A DNA stretch of 64,000 nt from JANRKF01 sp033763575 (lineage in GTDB: Bacteria > Pseudomonadota > Alphaproteobacteria > Rickettsiales > SXRF01): the NCBI GenBank assembly GCA_033763575.1, contig JANRKF010000006.1, positions 29,300 through 93,299 on the forward strand. Reading direction: 5' to 3'. This document shows, in pieces, positions 8,171-16,700 of the stretch; the first letter of the stretch is position 1; every line of letters starts with the position of its first letter. The position numbers and the translations under genes are program-made. The notes under the pieces were generated by a model that worked only from the letters and a program-made list of their open reading frames with translations, made no database searches and was not told the origin of the DNA.

Positions 8171-9292
8171 ATGCAGCTTAATATATCCTCCCTTTCCCTC
8201 CACCATTTCCGCAATTACGAGGCAGCGCGGCTTTCGGTAACGCCTGCGCCGGTGGTGCTGTTCGGCCATAACGGTGCGGGAAAAACCAACCTGCTCGAAG
8301 CGCTTTCGCTTTTGGTGCCGGGCCGGGGTTTGCGGCGGGCGAAGCTTGGTGATTTGAAACAGGCTAGCTGCGCCGATCCGTGGGCGGTGGTAGCCTATGC
8401 GAACGGCCTGCAGGGCGAGGTGATGATTGCCACCGGGCGCGATATGGAAAATACCAGCGACATTGAAAAACGGGCGCTCAAGATCGATGGCAAGCCGGCC
8501 AAATCCCAGGCCGATCTCACCCGCCATATGAGCATGCTGTGGCTCACCCCGCAGATGGAGCAGATTTTTCTGGAGAGCACGTCCGAGGCGCGGAAATTCC
8601 TCGACCGCCTGGTCTATAGTTTTGCGGCCGAGCATGCGACCCATGTGAATGCGTATGAGCAGGCGATGCGCGAGCGAAACCGGCTGCTGGCACTTGGAAA
8701 CGCCGATTCCTCATGGCTTTCGGCGCTGGAAAATACCATGGCGGAAAAGGCGGCGGCGATTGCGGCGGCACGGCTTTCCACCGTGCAGCATATCAACCAT
8801 GCCGTGCAAGGCTCAACGCTTTCTTTTCCCAAGCCGCAACTGGCGGTGCGCGGGCTGGTGGAGGATGCGCTGGCCGAGGGAAAATCGGCGCTCGAAGCCG
8901 AAAACCACTTCCGCGATGCGCTTTGCGGCGGCAGGAACCGCGATGCGGCGGCGGGGCGCACGCTCGCTGGCCCGCACCGTTCGGAACTGCTGGTAACGCA
9001 CCGTGAGCGCGGGGTCCTTGCGCATTTATGCTCCACCGGCGAGCAGAAGGCGCTCATTTTATCGATTATTCTGGCGCAGAGCCGCGCTGGCTCTATGTGG
9101 AACGGGGTGGTGCCGGTGATTTTGCTCGATGAGGTGGTCGCCCATCTCGACCCGGCGAGAAGGCTTGAATTATTTGCAGAAATCTGCGATAGTAAAGCCC
9201 AGGTCTGGATGACCGGAACCGACCGCTCACTCTTTTCCGGCATCGAATCGGCGGCACAGTTTTTTGAAGTAAGAAATGGAACGATTGTATGA
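8171..9292 (+). CDS. recF: DNA repair and recombination protein RecF
   Basis: SMC-like ATPase that helps load RecA at gaps. The P-loop FGHNGAGKTN is at 31-40 after the conserved LHHFRNY; the ABC-type signature (STGEQKALILSIILAQ) and Walker B (VILLDEVVAHLD) are in the C-terminal half. 373 residues is typical. The ATG follows directly on an inverted repeat with no clear ribosome site. The stop overlaps the next gene in an ATGA arrangement. Confidence 0.96.
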   Translation: MQLNISSLSLHHFRNYEAARLSVTPAPVVLFGHNGAGKTNLLEALSLLVPGRGLRRAKLGDLKQASCADPWAVVAYANGLQGEVMIATGRDMENTSDIEKRALKIDGKPAKSQADLTRHMSMLWLTPQMEQIFLESTSEARKFLDRLVYSFAAEHATHVNAYEQAMRERNRLLALGNADSSWLSALENTMAEKAAAIAAARLSTVQHINHAVQGSTLSFPKPQLAVRGLVEDALAEGKSALEAENHFRDALCGGRNRDAAAGRTLAGPHRSELLVTHRERGVLAHLCSTGEQKALILSIILAQSRAGSMWNGVVPVILLDEVVAHLDPARRLELFAEICDSKAQVWMTGTDRSLFSGIESAAQFFEVRNGTIV

Positions 9293-9729
9293 GTGAAGGT
9301 AAAGAAAAAACACCGCTGGAAATTGCACAGAAGCTTGCTAAGAATGTTCTGCAGCCAAATGTTCGACGCCAGTCGGATTTCTTGCCGGAAGGGTTTGATT
9401 CTGGGAAGGCAGCGGAAGCAGTGCATGCTATGTTCATGCAATTTGTCGAACGTCGAGCCTGTAACCTTTTGCCTGCGGGCGAGCTGTATATCCTCATGTT
9501 AACCCCAGATAATCCAGCCTATACGCGCAATCTATCTTTTCCTTATAAAGGTGAATTATCGGAGGCAAACGTAGCAGACCTGAAATACGCGCTACTATTA
9601 ATGGCAACGCCTGAACTCATTCCTGATGCGCCACCGCCAGAACCGGGTAATCCGGGTGATGTGACCGGCGCGGCCAAAGCATATCCCATAAATACGGGTG
9701 CGTCCACCAGCCTGGACGGCAGCGCATAA
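9289..9729 (+). CDS. Unrecognised small protein between recF and gyrB
   Basis: 146 residues; the ATG overlaps the recF stop (ATGA at 9289-9292), which argues for real translation by coupling. The first 110 residues look like a folded cytoplasmic domain with alternating helices (SGKAAEAVHAMFMQFVERR; VADLKYALLLMATPELIP). The tail is Pro/Gly/Ala-rich and probably disordered. There is no signal peptide, membrane segment or motif I recognise. Its codons are more AT-rich at third positions than in recF and gyrB, suggesting a later arrival in this otherwise conserved block. Confidence 0.6.
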   Translation: MSEGKEKTPLEIAQKLAKNVLQPNVRRQSDFLPEGFDSGKAAEAVHAMFMQFVERRACNLLPAGELYILMLTPDNPAYTRNLSFPYKGELSEANVADLKYALLLMATPELIPDAPPPEPGNPGDVTGAAKAYPINTGASTSLDGSA

Positions 9730-9825
9730 CAACCCAAATTTACCCGCAAAAAACAGCGTATAACGCTTGAATAAGCCTTGTTCTTCTGCCAGATTGCAGT
9801 GGTTGATTATCCCCATGGAAAGCAC

Positions 9826-12234
9826 ATGACACAAGCAATGAAAAAAGATCAAGCAGCAGAAGATTACAGCGCCGATTCAATCAAGGTGTTAAAAGGCCTT
9901 GAAGCGGTGCGAAAACGCCCCGGCATGTATATCGGCGATACCGATGACGGCTCCGGTTTGCATCATATGATTTATGAAGTCGTCGACAACGCGATCGACG
10001 AATCGCTCGCCGGGCATTGCGACCTGGTGACGGTGTCGCTGAACGCCGACGGTTCCTGTTCGGTGACGGATAACGGCCGCGGCATTCCGGTGGATATGCA
10101 CGAAGGCGAGGGCCGCAGCGCGGCGGAAGTCATCATGACCGAGCTGCATGCGGGCGGCAAGTTCGACCAGAATTCCTACAAGGTTTCCGGCGGGCTGCAC
10201 GGCGTGGGCGTGTCGGTGGTGAATGCGCTTTCGGTGTGGCTCAAGCTCACCATCTGGCGCAACCAGAAGGAATATGCGGTCGAGTTCGCGCATGGCGACA
10301 CGGTTAAACCCCTCACCGTGGTGGGCGATGCGCCGGGTAAAAAAGGCACGAGTGTCACTTTCCTGCCCAGCACGGAGACATTTACCAAGGTGGAGTTTGA
10401 TTTCCATACGGTGGAAAACCGCCTGCGCGAGCTGGCGTTCCTCAATTCGGGGGTGCGCATTCGCCTGACGGATTATCGCAGCGATCCGGAAAACATGGTG
10501 GAATTTTATTACGAGGGCGGCACGGCAGCCTATGTGGAGTATCTCGACAAGGGCAAGACGGCGCTGCATCCGAGTGTTGTGCTCGCCGGAGAGCGTGATG
10601 GGATTTCGGTGGAAATCGCCATGCAGTGGAACGATTCCTATCATGAAAACGTGCTCTGCTTCACCAACAACATCCGCCAGCGCGACGGCGGAACGCACCT
10701 GATCGGCTACCGCGCCGCGCTTACCCGCGCCATCAATAAATATTACGAAGATTCCGGCATGGCGAAAAAAGAAAAAGTCGCCATCACCGGCGATGATGCA
10801 CGCGAAGGCCTCACCTGTATCGTCTCGGTCAAGGTGCCGGATCCAAAATTTTCGTCGCAGACCAAAGATAAGCTCGTGTCGTCGGAAGTGCGCCCGGTGG
10901 TGGAATCGGTGGCGTATGACAAGCTCGCGCAGTGGATGGAAGAAAATCCGGCGCAGGCGAAAACCGTGATCGGGAAAATCTGTGAGGCGGCGATTGCCCG
11001 TGAAGCGGCCCGTAAAGCCCGCGAGCTGACGCGGCGGAAATCGGCGCTCGATATTTCGTCGCTCCCCGGAAAGCTGGCCGATTGCCAGGAGCGCGACCCG
11101 GCGAAATCCGAACTCTTCATCGTCGAGGGTGACTCGGCAGGCGGGTCGGCGAAGCAGGGCCGCAGCCGGAACTTCCAGGCGATATTGCCGCTTAAGGGTA
11201 AAATCCTGAACGTCGAGCGTGCGCGTTTCGATAAGATGCTGTCTTCGCAGGAGGTCGGCACGCTGATCACCGCGATCGGCACCGGCATCGGGCGCGAGGA
11301 ATTCAACATCGAAAAAACCCGCTACCATAAAATCATTATCATGACCGACGCCGACGTGGACGGGTCGCACATCCGCACGCTGCTGCTCACCTTCTTCTTC
11401 CGGCAGATGCGCGAGCTGATCGATAAAGGCTATCTCTATATCGCCCAGCCGCCGCTCTATAAAATGCGTCGCGGCAGCCATGATGTGTATCTGAAAGATG
11501 ATGCGGCGCTCGAAGCGCACCTGCTGCAGTCAAGCCTCGAAGAAGCCACCCTCACGCTGGATGGCGGTAAAATCCTCTCCGGCGATGAGTTAAAGCGCGT
11601 GCTGGAACAGGCGGCGAAACTCACCTTGTCGATGCAGGTGCTGGCGAAGCGCCTGCCGTTGCAGCTGGTGGAAGCCGCAGCGCTCGCGCATGTGTTCGAC
11701 GGGCAAAAAGGCAGCGAGCAGAAAGCCAAATTCTGGCAGATGGCGATTGCTAAAATCGCTGGTGAGCAGGCGGGTTGGAGTTGCACGTTTGAAGGCAGTG
11801 TGTTTCGATTGCACCGCACGGTGCGCAGTGTTGAAGAAACGCATCTGCTCGATGAAAAATTCCTGCTCTCGAAAGAAGCGCATGACGTGGCGGCGAAGCT
11901 CGCCTTCATCGATGAATATTTTGCGGATCCTTCGATGCTCTCGCGCAAGCAAAGCTCGCAGCAGGTGACCACGCCTTCGGAACTTTACCTCACCATGATG
12001 GACTGGGCGCGCAAAGGCTCATCCATCCAGCGCTTCAAAGGCCTGGGCGAGATGAATCCGGAGCAGTTATGGGATACGACGCTCAATCCCGAAACCCGCC
12101 GCCTGCTTCAGGTGAAGATCGAAGACGATGCCGAAACCGAATCGATTTTCTCGACGCTGATGGGCGACATTGTTGAGCCGCGCCGTGATTTCATCGTCAC
12201 CAACGCGCTGGCTGTTGAAAATCTAGATATTTAA
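9826..12234 (+). CDS. gyrB: DNA gyrase subunit B
   Basis: ATPase subunit of gyrase. The GHKL ATP-binding part is at the N-terminus (VLKGLEAVRKRPGMYIGDT, VDNAIDE, the YKVSGGLHGVG loop), followed by the TOPRIM domain (EGDSAGGSAKQGR, TDADVDGSHIRTL) and the C-terminal QRFKGLGEMNPEQLWDTT block. Started at the ATG at 9826, after CCATGGAAAG, it has 802 residues; a TTG at 9778 would extend it without conservation. Its end overlaps the convergent ferredoxin-like gene by four bases. Confidence 0.98.
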   Translation: MTQAMKKDQAAEDYSADSIKVLKGLEAVRKRPGMYIGDTDDGSGLHHMIYEVVDNAIDESLAGHCDLVTVSLNADGSCSVTDNGRGIPVDMHEGEGRSAAEVIMTELHAGGKFDQNSYKVSGGLHGVGVSVVNALSVWLKLTIWRNQKEYAVEFAHGDTVKPLTVVGDAPGKKGTSVTFLPSTETFTKVEFDFHTVENRLRELAFLNSGVRIRLTDYRSDPENMVEFYYEGGTAAYVEYLDKGKTALHPSVVLAGERDGISVEIAMQWNDSYHENVLCFTNNIRQRDGGTHLIGYRAALTRAINKYYEDSGMAKKEKVAITGDDAREGLTCIVSVKVPDPKFSSQTKDKLVSSEVRPVVESVAYDKLAQWMEENPAQAKTVIGKICEAAIAREAARKARELTRRKSALDISSLPGKLADCQERDPAKSELFIVEGDSAGGSAKQGRSRNFQAILPLKGKILNVERARFDKMLSSQEVGTLITAIGTGIGREEFNIEKTRYHKIIIMTDADVDGSHIRTLLLTFFFRQMRELIDKGYLYIAQPPLYKMRRGSHDVYLKDDAALEAHLLQSSLEEATLTLDGGKILSGDELKRVLEQAAKLTLSMQVLAKRLPLQLVEAAALAHVFDGQKGSEQKAKFWQMAIAKIAGEQAGWSCTFEGSVFRLHRTVRSVEETHLLDEKFLLSKEAHDVAAKLAFIDEYFADPSMLSRKQSSQQVTTPSELYLTMMDWARKGSSIQRFKGLGEMNPEQLWDTTLNPETRRLLQVKIEDDAETESIFSTLMGDIVEPRRDFIVTNALAVENLDI

Positions 12235-12539
12235 TCCGGAAGCCGCAGGGCTTCGACTGCCTTGCCGCCGATAATATGTTCGCGCAGGATGGTGTCGATA
12301 TCCTCGCGTGTTTTCGGCGCATACCATACCCCTTCCGGGTATATGACGATGCAGGGGCCAAGCTCGCAGCGGTCGAGGCAGCCCGATTGGTTCACGCGTG
12401 CTTTCGGCACGCCCATCTCTTTTAGCCGCAATTTCATGTAATCGCGCAACACTTCCGCCTCTTTTTCGGCGCAGCATCCGCGTGTGTGGCCCGGCTCGCG
12501 CCGGTTATTGCAGCAGAAGATATGATGCGTAAAGAACAT
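12231..12539 (-). CDS. Thioredoxin-like 2Fe-2S ferredoxin
   Basis: 102 residues from the ATG at 12539. Cysteines at 9/10 and 22/23 and the CLDRCELGPC block (54-63) match the thioredoxin-fold (2Fe-2S) ferredoxin family, which includes the NuoE-like fold and small stand-alone proteins annotated as (2Fe-2S) ferredoxin. It probably moves electrons or carries a cluster in the cytoplasm; the partner is not shown. It is convergent with gyrB. Confidence 0.85.
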   Translation of the reverse strand: MFFTHHIFCCNNRREPGHTRGCCAEKEAEVLRDYMKLRLKEMGVPKARVNQSGCLDRCELGPCIVIYPEGVWYAPKTREDIDTILREHIIGGKAVEALRLPD

Positions 12540-12563
12540 CGGATTTTCCTTTCTTACTGTCAT

Positions 12564-12644
12564 GGTCGCGCTTGACGCGACCATCCATCGCAAGTGCCGT
12601 GGGCACAATTAAATTTTAGATGGATCCTCGGATCAAGTCCGAGG
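12564..12644. repeat. Two short palindromes upstream of the ferredoxin-like gene
   Basis: GGTCGCG-CTTGA-CGCGACC (12564-12582) and CCTCGGA-TCAAG-TCCGAGG (12626-12644) are perfect 7-bp stems with 5-base loops that are reverse complements of each other (CTTGA/TCAAG). They may form one larger element, with CATCCAT and ATGGAT flanks. Confidence 0.7.
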
Positions 12645-12651
12645 ATGGCAG

Positions 12652-12939
12652 CTACCAGTTATAGAAATAGGTATAAAGCGCGTTGCTGGTGAAGTTGAGC
12701 AGGAGCATCAGGATGATCGGCGAGAGGTCGATGCCGCCGAGATCGGGCATATATTTCTGGATCGGGCGGAGCGCAGGCAGCACCAGCCGGTCGAGCGCAA
12801 CCATGATGCGCTGCACCAGCGGCTGGTAGCCGTTGATGATTTTGAAGGAAATCAATGTGGAGACCACGGCCCACACAATCACGCAGATGAGGTAGAGGTG
12901 AAGGACGCTGGCGAGCAGGTCGATAAAGGGATTGAGCAT
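12652..12939 (-). CDS. YggT family membrane protein
   Basis: 95 residues with two hydrophobic segments (LYLICVIVWAVVSTLI and SPIILMLLLNFTSNALY) flanking the family motif of a Pro-rich loop (LRPIQKYMPDLGGIDLSP). YggT proteins are small inner-membrane proteins linked to osmotic stress and cell division or membrane protein integrity; the exact role is unsettled. The open frame continues far upstream, but the ATG at 12939 gives the family length and N-terminus. Confidence 0.88.
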   Translation of the reverse strand: MLNPFIDLLASVLHLYLICVIVWAVVSTLISFKIINGYQPLVQRIMVALDRLVLPALRPIQKYMPDLGGIDLSPIILMLLLNFTSNALYTYFYNW

Positions 12940-12960
12940 ATTTTTGTATTTCGCTAGAAT

Positions 12961-13497
12961 GTGTTCATGAAAGAAAATAAACCGCGTGTTAGTTTCACCG
13001 CCTGTATCGTCATAGTATGCCTCGTCGCTCTGCACAATAGCAAACGTTGGGCGCATCTGGTCACGCGGGAGGATGCAGAATTTTACAAAACATGCCTGAC
13101 GCAGGCCGGGAAATATTCCCTCGTCGTCAGGCTGCTCTCGCCGTTTCCTGCGCTGGTCGCGTTGCTTGTCGAAAGTTTTTTTGCCAAGGGCATGGTGAAG
13201 CATTATGCGCTCCGCAAGCTGGATATACGGCGATTGATCGAAGATGCGCGGGCGGATGGCGCCGAGCAGTGTGTGATATTGGGTGGCGGATTTGATATAT
13301 GTGCGTACCGCATGGCAAGCAAACATAAAGATTTTAACGTGTTTGAAATAGATCGCCCGCTGATGCACTGGGTGCAGCTGCCAATAAGGGCGAGCGGGTC
13401 GTTTCCCTGGAGAATCAATCCGGGGAGTATGTTGTGTCGGCAAAGACACATTAAGAAGTCTTTGAAATCAAACATTACAAACTATCTACATTTTTAA
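12961..13497 (+). pseudogene. Truncated SAM-dependent methyltransferase (leucine carboxyl methyltransferase-like)
   Basis: The first 131 residues match the N-terminal half of the LCM/YktD-like methyltransferase family. They include the glycine-rich SAM motif VILGGGFDICAYR (105-117) and the acidic FEID (128-131). Homologues normally continue for another 120-150 residues. Here the frame becomes unrelated after FEIDRPLMHW and ends at 13497. From about 13372 another frame reads DALGAAANKGERVV-SLEN... to a stop at 13452, with good codon character; it looks like the tail of a different gene. The simplest reading is a deletion scar. A functional short protein cannot be excluded. Confidence 0.6.
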
Positions 13498-13508
13498 TAA
13501 AATTTTAA
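13494..13508. promoter_or_regulatory. Possible CtrA box upstream of the TonB receptor
   Basis: TTAATAAAATTTTAA is an exact TTAA-N7-TTAA, 45 bases before the receptor start. The surroundings are very AT-rich, so a chance match is quite possible. Confidence 0.35.
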
Positions 13509-13553
13509 ATAAATGTCATTAGCGTGACCTCGTAAGTAACCAGAGGTCTTGCT

Positions 13554-15530
13554 ATGAATAAACTATTTTATACTACGCTTTTAAGCTCGACTATTTTATT
13601 CGGTGCAGTCCAGAGTGCGATGGCGGCCTCGGATGTTGATTCCGATGATTTGCTCAATATGTCGCTTGCTGAGCTTTCCAACGTGGAGGTGACCTCGGTA
13701 TCCAAGAAAGCCGAAAAAGAAACCGAAGCCGCCGCTGCGATTTTCGTGATCACCCAGGAAGATATTCAGCGCTCCGGCGCCACCGCTATTCCCGATTTAC
13801 TGCGCATGGCCCCCGGTATTACGGTGACACAGGCCGGTTCGCATGACTGGACGGTGACAGCGCGCGGCTCCAACGACCAGTTCTCCAACAAGCTACTGGT
13901 GCTGATGGACGGCCGGACGATTTATTCACCGCTTTTCTCCGGCGTGATCTGGGACGTGCAGGACACGATGCTCGAAGACATCGACCGCATTGAGGTGATT
14001 CGCGGGCCGGGCGCGACGCTCTGGGGCGCGAACGCGGTGAACGGCGTAATCAATATCATCACTAAAAACGCAAAAGATACGCAGGGCGGCTTGGCCGTGG
14101 TCAGCGCAGGTAATCAGGTGAAGGGTATTGGTTCGGCGCGTTATGGCCTGAAGGTTGGCGAAGATAGCTATGTGCGGATGTATGCCAAGCAAAAAGAATA
14201 TAATTCAGAAGACCTGACTTCTGGCGCTACGGCCAATGATAACTGGAAGCGCAGTCAGGCGGGATTCAGGGGTGATTTGAGTGTTGGCGATGGAGACAAG
14301 CTCACGGTTCAGGGCGATATTTATGCCAATGATGAAGACGCCAATTATACAATCCCCGATCTAACTGCGGCTGGATTTATCAGCCATCCGGAAGGCATCA
14401 AGGCGGCGGGTGGAAACGTTCTGACGCGTTGGGAGCGCAAGCACAGCGAGGAATCGCAAACGACTGTGCAGATGTATTTTGATAATACCAGCTATAAAAC
14501 CAGCTTCTTTAATGACCTGACCAACACCGGCGATATTGATGTTCAAAACGTATGGACTGGGTGGGGCGGCCAGGAAATCGTTTGGGGTGCCGGCTATCGC
14601 CTGGTCAGCAGCGAAAACGACCCGCAATCAGCGCAATACTCCCTGACGCCGAAACATCGCAACGACAATTTATTCAATGCATTCGTTCAGGACAAGATTA
14701 CGCTGATTCCAGAGGATTTATTCCTGACGCTTGGTACGAAGGTTGAGCATAATGATTATACGGGTGTTGAGGTGCAGCCGAGTGTTCGCATGTCCTGGCT
14801 ACCTGCGGAAAATCAGGCGGTTTGGGGTTCTGTTTCACGCGCGGTGCACACGCCGTATCGTTATACGGATGATGCTGTTCAGGCGGGCGGCATTGCAATA
14901 TTGCCTGGCCCTACTCCGGTCTATATTCTTACGGCTCCCAACAAAAGTTTAAAATCCGAAGAACTCATTGCTTATGAGCTGGGTTACCGCATTCAGCCGA
15001 CTAAGGCGCTCTCATTTGACCTCGCTACATTTTACAATGAGTATGATGAGCTATTTTTTAGCAATATAGGCACACCGACGACGTTTGTTCCGGCTGTGAT
15101 TGATAACACCGGCTCAGGCACCTCCATGGGCTTTGAGCTTTCCAGCAAATGGAACGTTTCCAATCAGTGGCAGTTGGCTGGCGCTTACAGTTACATCAAT
15201 GAAGTGTTTGATAAAAAGACGGCGCTTGCCCCTAGCTTTGTTGGAAAAACCCCGACGCATCAATTTAATGTCCGCTCTAGCTATGTGTTCATGCCGGGGG
15301 TGGAGATGAACAATGCCCTGTATTATGTGGACGACTTAAATGGCGTGGGGATTAAAGGATATTACCGCTTTGATACGAGCCTTGCCTATCGTGTGACGGA
15401 TGACATTGAGGTGAGTATCGTGGGCCAAAACCTGTTCCGCAACAGCCACCAGGAGTTCAGCCCCTTCGCCTATCGGGCTGCTACGGAAATTGGCCGAAGC
15501 ATCTACGGCAGCCTTACGGCTAGATTCTAG
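13554..15530 (+). CDS. TonB-dependent outer-membrane receptor
   Basis: 658 residues with a signal peptide (cleavage likely after SAMAA, about residue 25), a plug domain (SLAELSNVEVTSVSKKAEKE; GRTIYSPLFSGVIWDVQD; RIEVIRGPGATLWGANAVNGVINIIT) and a C-terminal beta-barrel ending in Phe as expected for BamA substrates. The plug belongs to the receptor type often encoded beside YfiR and a sensor kinase, and those two genes lie 3.2 kb downstream here. The ligand is unknown; I see no B12- or siderophore-specific motif. Lower GC than the flanking housekeeping genes. Its stop overlaps the convergent desaturase gene by four bases. Confidence 0.93.
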   Translation: MNKLFYTTLLSSTILFGAVQSAMAASDVDSDDLLNMSLAELSNVEVTSVSKKAEKETEAAAAIFVITQEDIQRSGATAIPDLLRMAPGITVTQAGSHDWTVTARGSNDQFSNKLLVLMDGRTIYSPLFSGVIWDVQDTMLEDIDRIEVIRGPGATLWGANAVNGVINIITKNAKDTQGGLAVVSAGNQVKGIGSARYGLKVGEDSYVRMYAKQKEYNSEDLTSGATANDNWKRSQAGFRGDLSVGDGDKLTVQGDIYANDEDANYTIPDLTAAGFISHPEGIKAAGGNVLTRWERKHSEESQTTVQMYFDNTSYKTSFFNDLTNTGDIDVQNVWTGWGGQEIVWGAGYRLVSSENDPQSAQYSLTPKHRNDNLFNAFVQDKITLIPEDLFLTLGTKVEHNDYTGVEVQPSVRMSWLPAENQAVWGSVSRAVHTPYRYTDDAVQAGGIAILPGPTPVYILTAPNKSLKSEELIAYELGYRIQPTKALSFDLATFYNEYDELFFSNIGTPTTFVPAVIDNTGSGTSMGFELSSKWNVSNQWQLAGAYSYINEVFDKKTALAPSFVGKTPTHQFNVRSSYVFMPGVEMNNALYYVDDLNGVGIKGYYRFDTSLAYRVTDDIEVSIVGQNLFRNSHQEFSPFAYRAATEIGRSIYGSLTARF

Positions 15531-16576
15531 CCCCTTTGGCGATGGTTGAGCAGAGATCGCAGCCCTGAGCAGTAATTCTTCAAAATGGTGGCGTGATAAG
15601 GGTGGTTCTTCGGCAAAATCGTAAGTAGATGGCGGTGAGCGGCTTCCATATTGTGATAAGGAATTTGTGGAAACATGTGATGCAGCGCATGGTAGCGCAA
15701 CCCCACGGGAAAAAATAATGTATTGAATAGTGTTGGGGGAAGTGTGGTGGAATCGATAATTTGCTGTTTATGGCTGGTTTGAGTAAAATTGCTGATATAT
15801 CGATGGCTCATGATGACGCGGTAGTAGTTAATGACACTAGTGAGGTAAATTGCAGCGCACCATACCCCCATCAGCGTGATGGGTAATACGCCTGTGTAGA
15901 GAAGCACCGCTGTGGCCAGGGTATAAACGGCGCACCCTGCATCCTGCAGATACCATTCTTTTTTTTCTGCATCCGTCGGAAGAGGTCGGACATATTTCAG
16001 GTTCAGAGCAAGCGTGGACATATAGCGGAATACGAAAGTTCGCCCATTGCTGCCTATAAATGGCAGCAGAAACGGAATAATTCCCCAGCGTATGATTAAA
16101 AACAGCGGCAAGAAAAGCGAGACGACGAAGGGAGAAAACACCAAGATATAGAAAGGGCCGCGATGCCCCAGATTATCATACTCCGCATCTTCCATGGTGC
16201 CATAAGTTCTTGGCAGATGATGGTAGAGATGGGTGTTGTAATTATACAGTGGGACTTTGTGCAGGAAGCCATGAAACAGATTATACATCATCCCCGTCCA
16301 CCCAAGTTTTTTATTCAGATGATAAATTTCATGCATAAAAATGGTCATGCGGAATAGCGCTAGCGAGGCAATGATGATAAGGACAAATTGTATAAGGGAA
16401 CCCGTTTCTTCCATGGCGGCCAATACCAGGCATACATTTCCAATAAGAAACGTGATTAGAAAGTCGATAAAATAAAATATTTTATTGGGCTGAAGATAGG
16501 GCTGCATTTCAGGAAGAAGTTTGGCAAGATCAAGTTTTTCAGAAGCCGTATCGTTCAAAAATAATTCACTGTACAT
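15527..16576 (-). CDS. Membrane fatty-acid desaturase/hydroxylase family protein, first copy
   Basis: 349-residue integral membrane protein with the three histidine boxes of the di-iron desaturase superfamily: HEIYH (82-86), HLYHH (116-120) and HALHH (296-300). Four or more hydrophobic segments lie between them. Such enzymes desaturate, hydroxylate or oxygenate lipid chains or carotenoids. The chemistry and substrate here cannot be read from sequence. It is divergent from the second desaturase across 112-124 bases, and its 3' end meets the TonB receptor. Third positions are AT-rich, unlike the core genes. Confidence 0.85.
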   Translation of the reverse strand: MYSELFLNDTASEKLDLAKLLPEMQPYLQPNKIFYFIDFLITFLIGNVCLVLAAMEETGSLIQFVLIIIASLALFRMTIFMHEIYHLNKKLGWTGMMYNLFHGFLHKVPLYNYNTHLYHHLPRTYGTMEDAEYDNLGHRGPFYILVFSPFVVSLFLPLFLIIRWGIIPFLLPFIGSNGRTFVFRYMSTLALNLKYVRPLPTDAEKKEWYLQDAGCAVYTLATAVLLYTGVLPITLMGVWCAAIYLTSVINYYRVIMSHRYISNFTQTSHKQQIIDSTTLPPTLFNTLFFPVGLRYHALHHMFPQIPYHNMEAAHRHLLTILPKNHPYHATILKNYCSGLRSLLNHRQRG

Positions 16577-16640
16577 GCTAATAGACCTTGTTTCACTGTG
16601 GTTTCTACATTAGAATTTCTTCTGTTTTATTGCAACAGTT

Positions 16641-16688
16641 ATGAGCATTAACTCAGACCACGCCATCCATTTATCGCTTCCTCCCTAA
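16641..16688 (+). other. Possible 15-codon leader ORF before the second desaturase
   Basis: ATG at 16641 to TAA at 16686-16688 encodes MSINSDHAIHLSLPP. It is in frame with, and ends immediately before, the TTG/ATG starts of the desaturase. It may be a leader peptide, or the original N-terminus interrupted by a stop. No ribosome site is obvious. Confidence 0.3.
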
Positions 16689-16700
16689 TTGGCTCAGCTG

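Noticed and set aside
9889..11520. Long antisense frames opposite gyrB, nusA, infB, pnp and cheA
   Set aside because: They are His/Arg-rich mirror products of GC-rich third positions in the true genes and have no domain.
12652..13449. A 265-residue version of the YggT protein
   Set aside because: The frame is open upstream by chance; only the last 95 residues match the family, and the extension overlaps the truncated methyltransferase.
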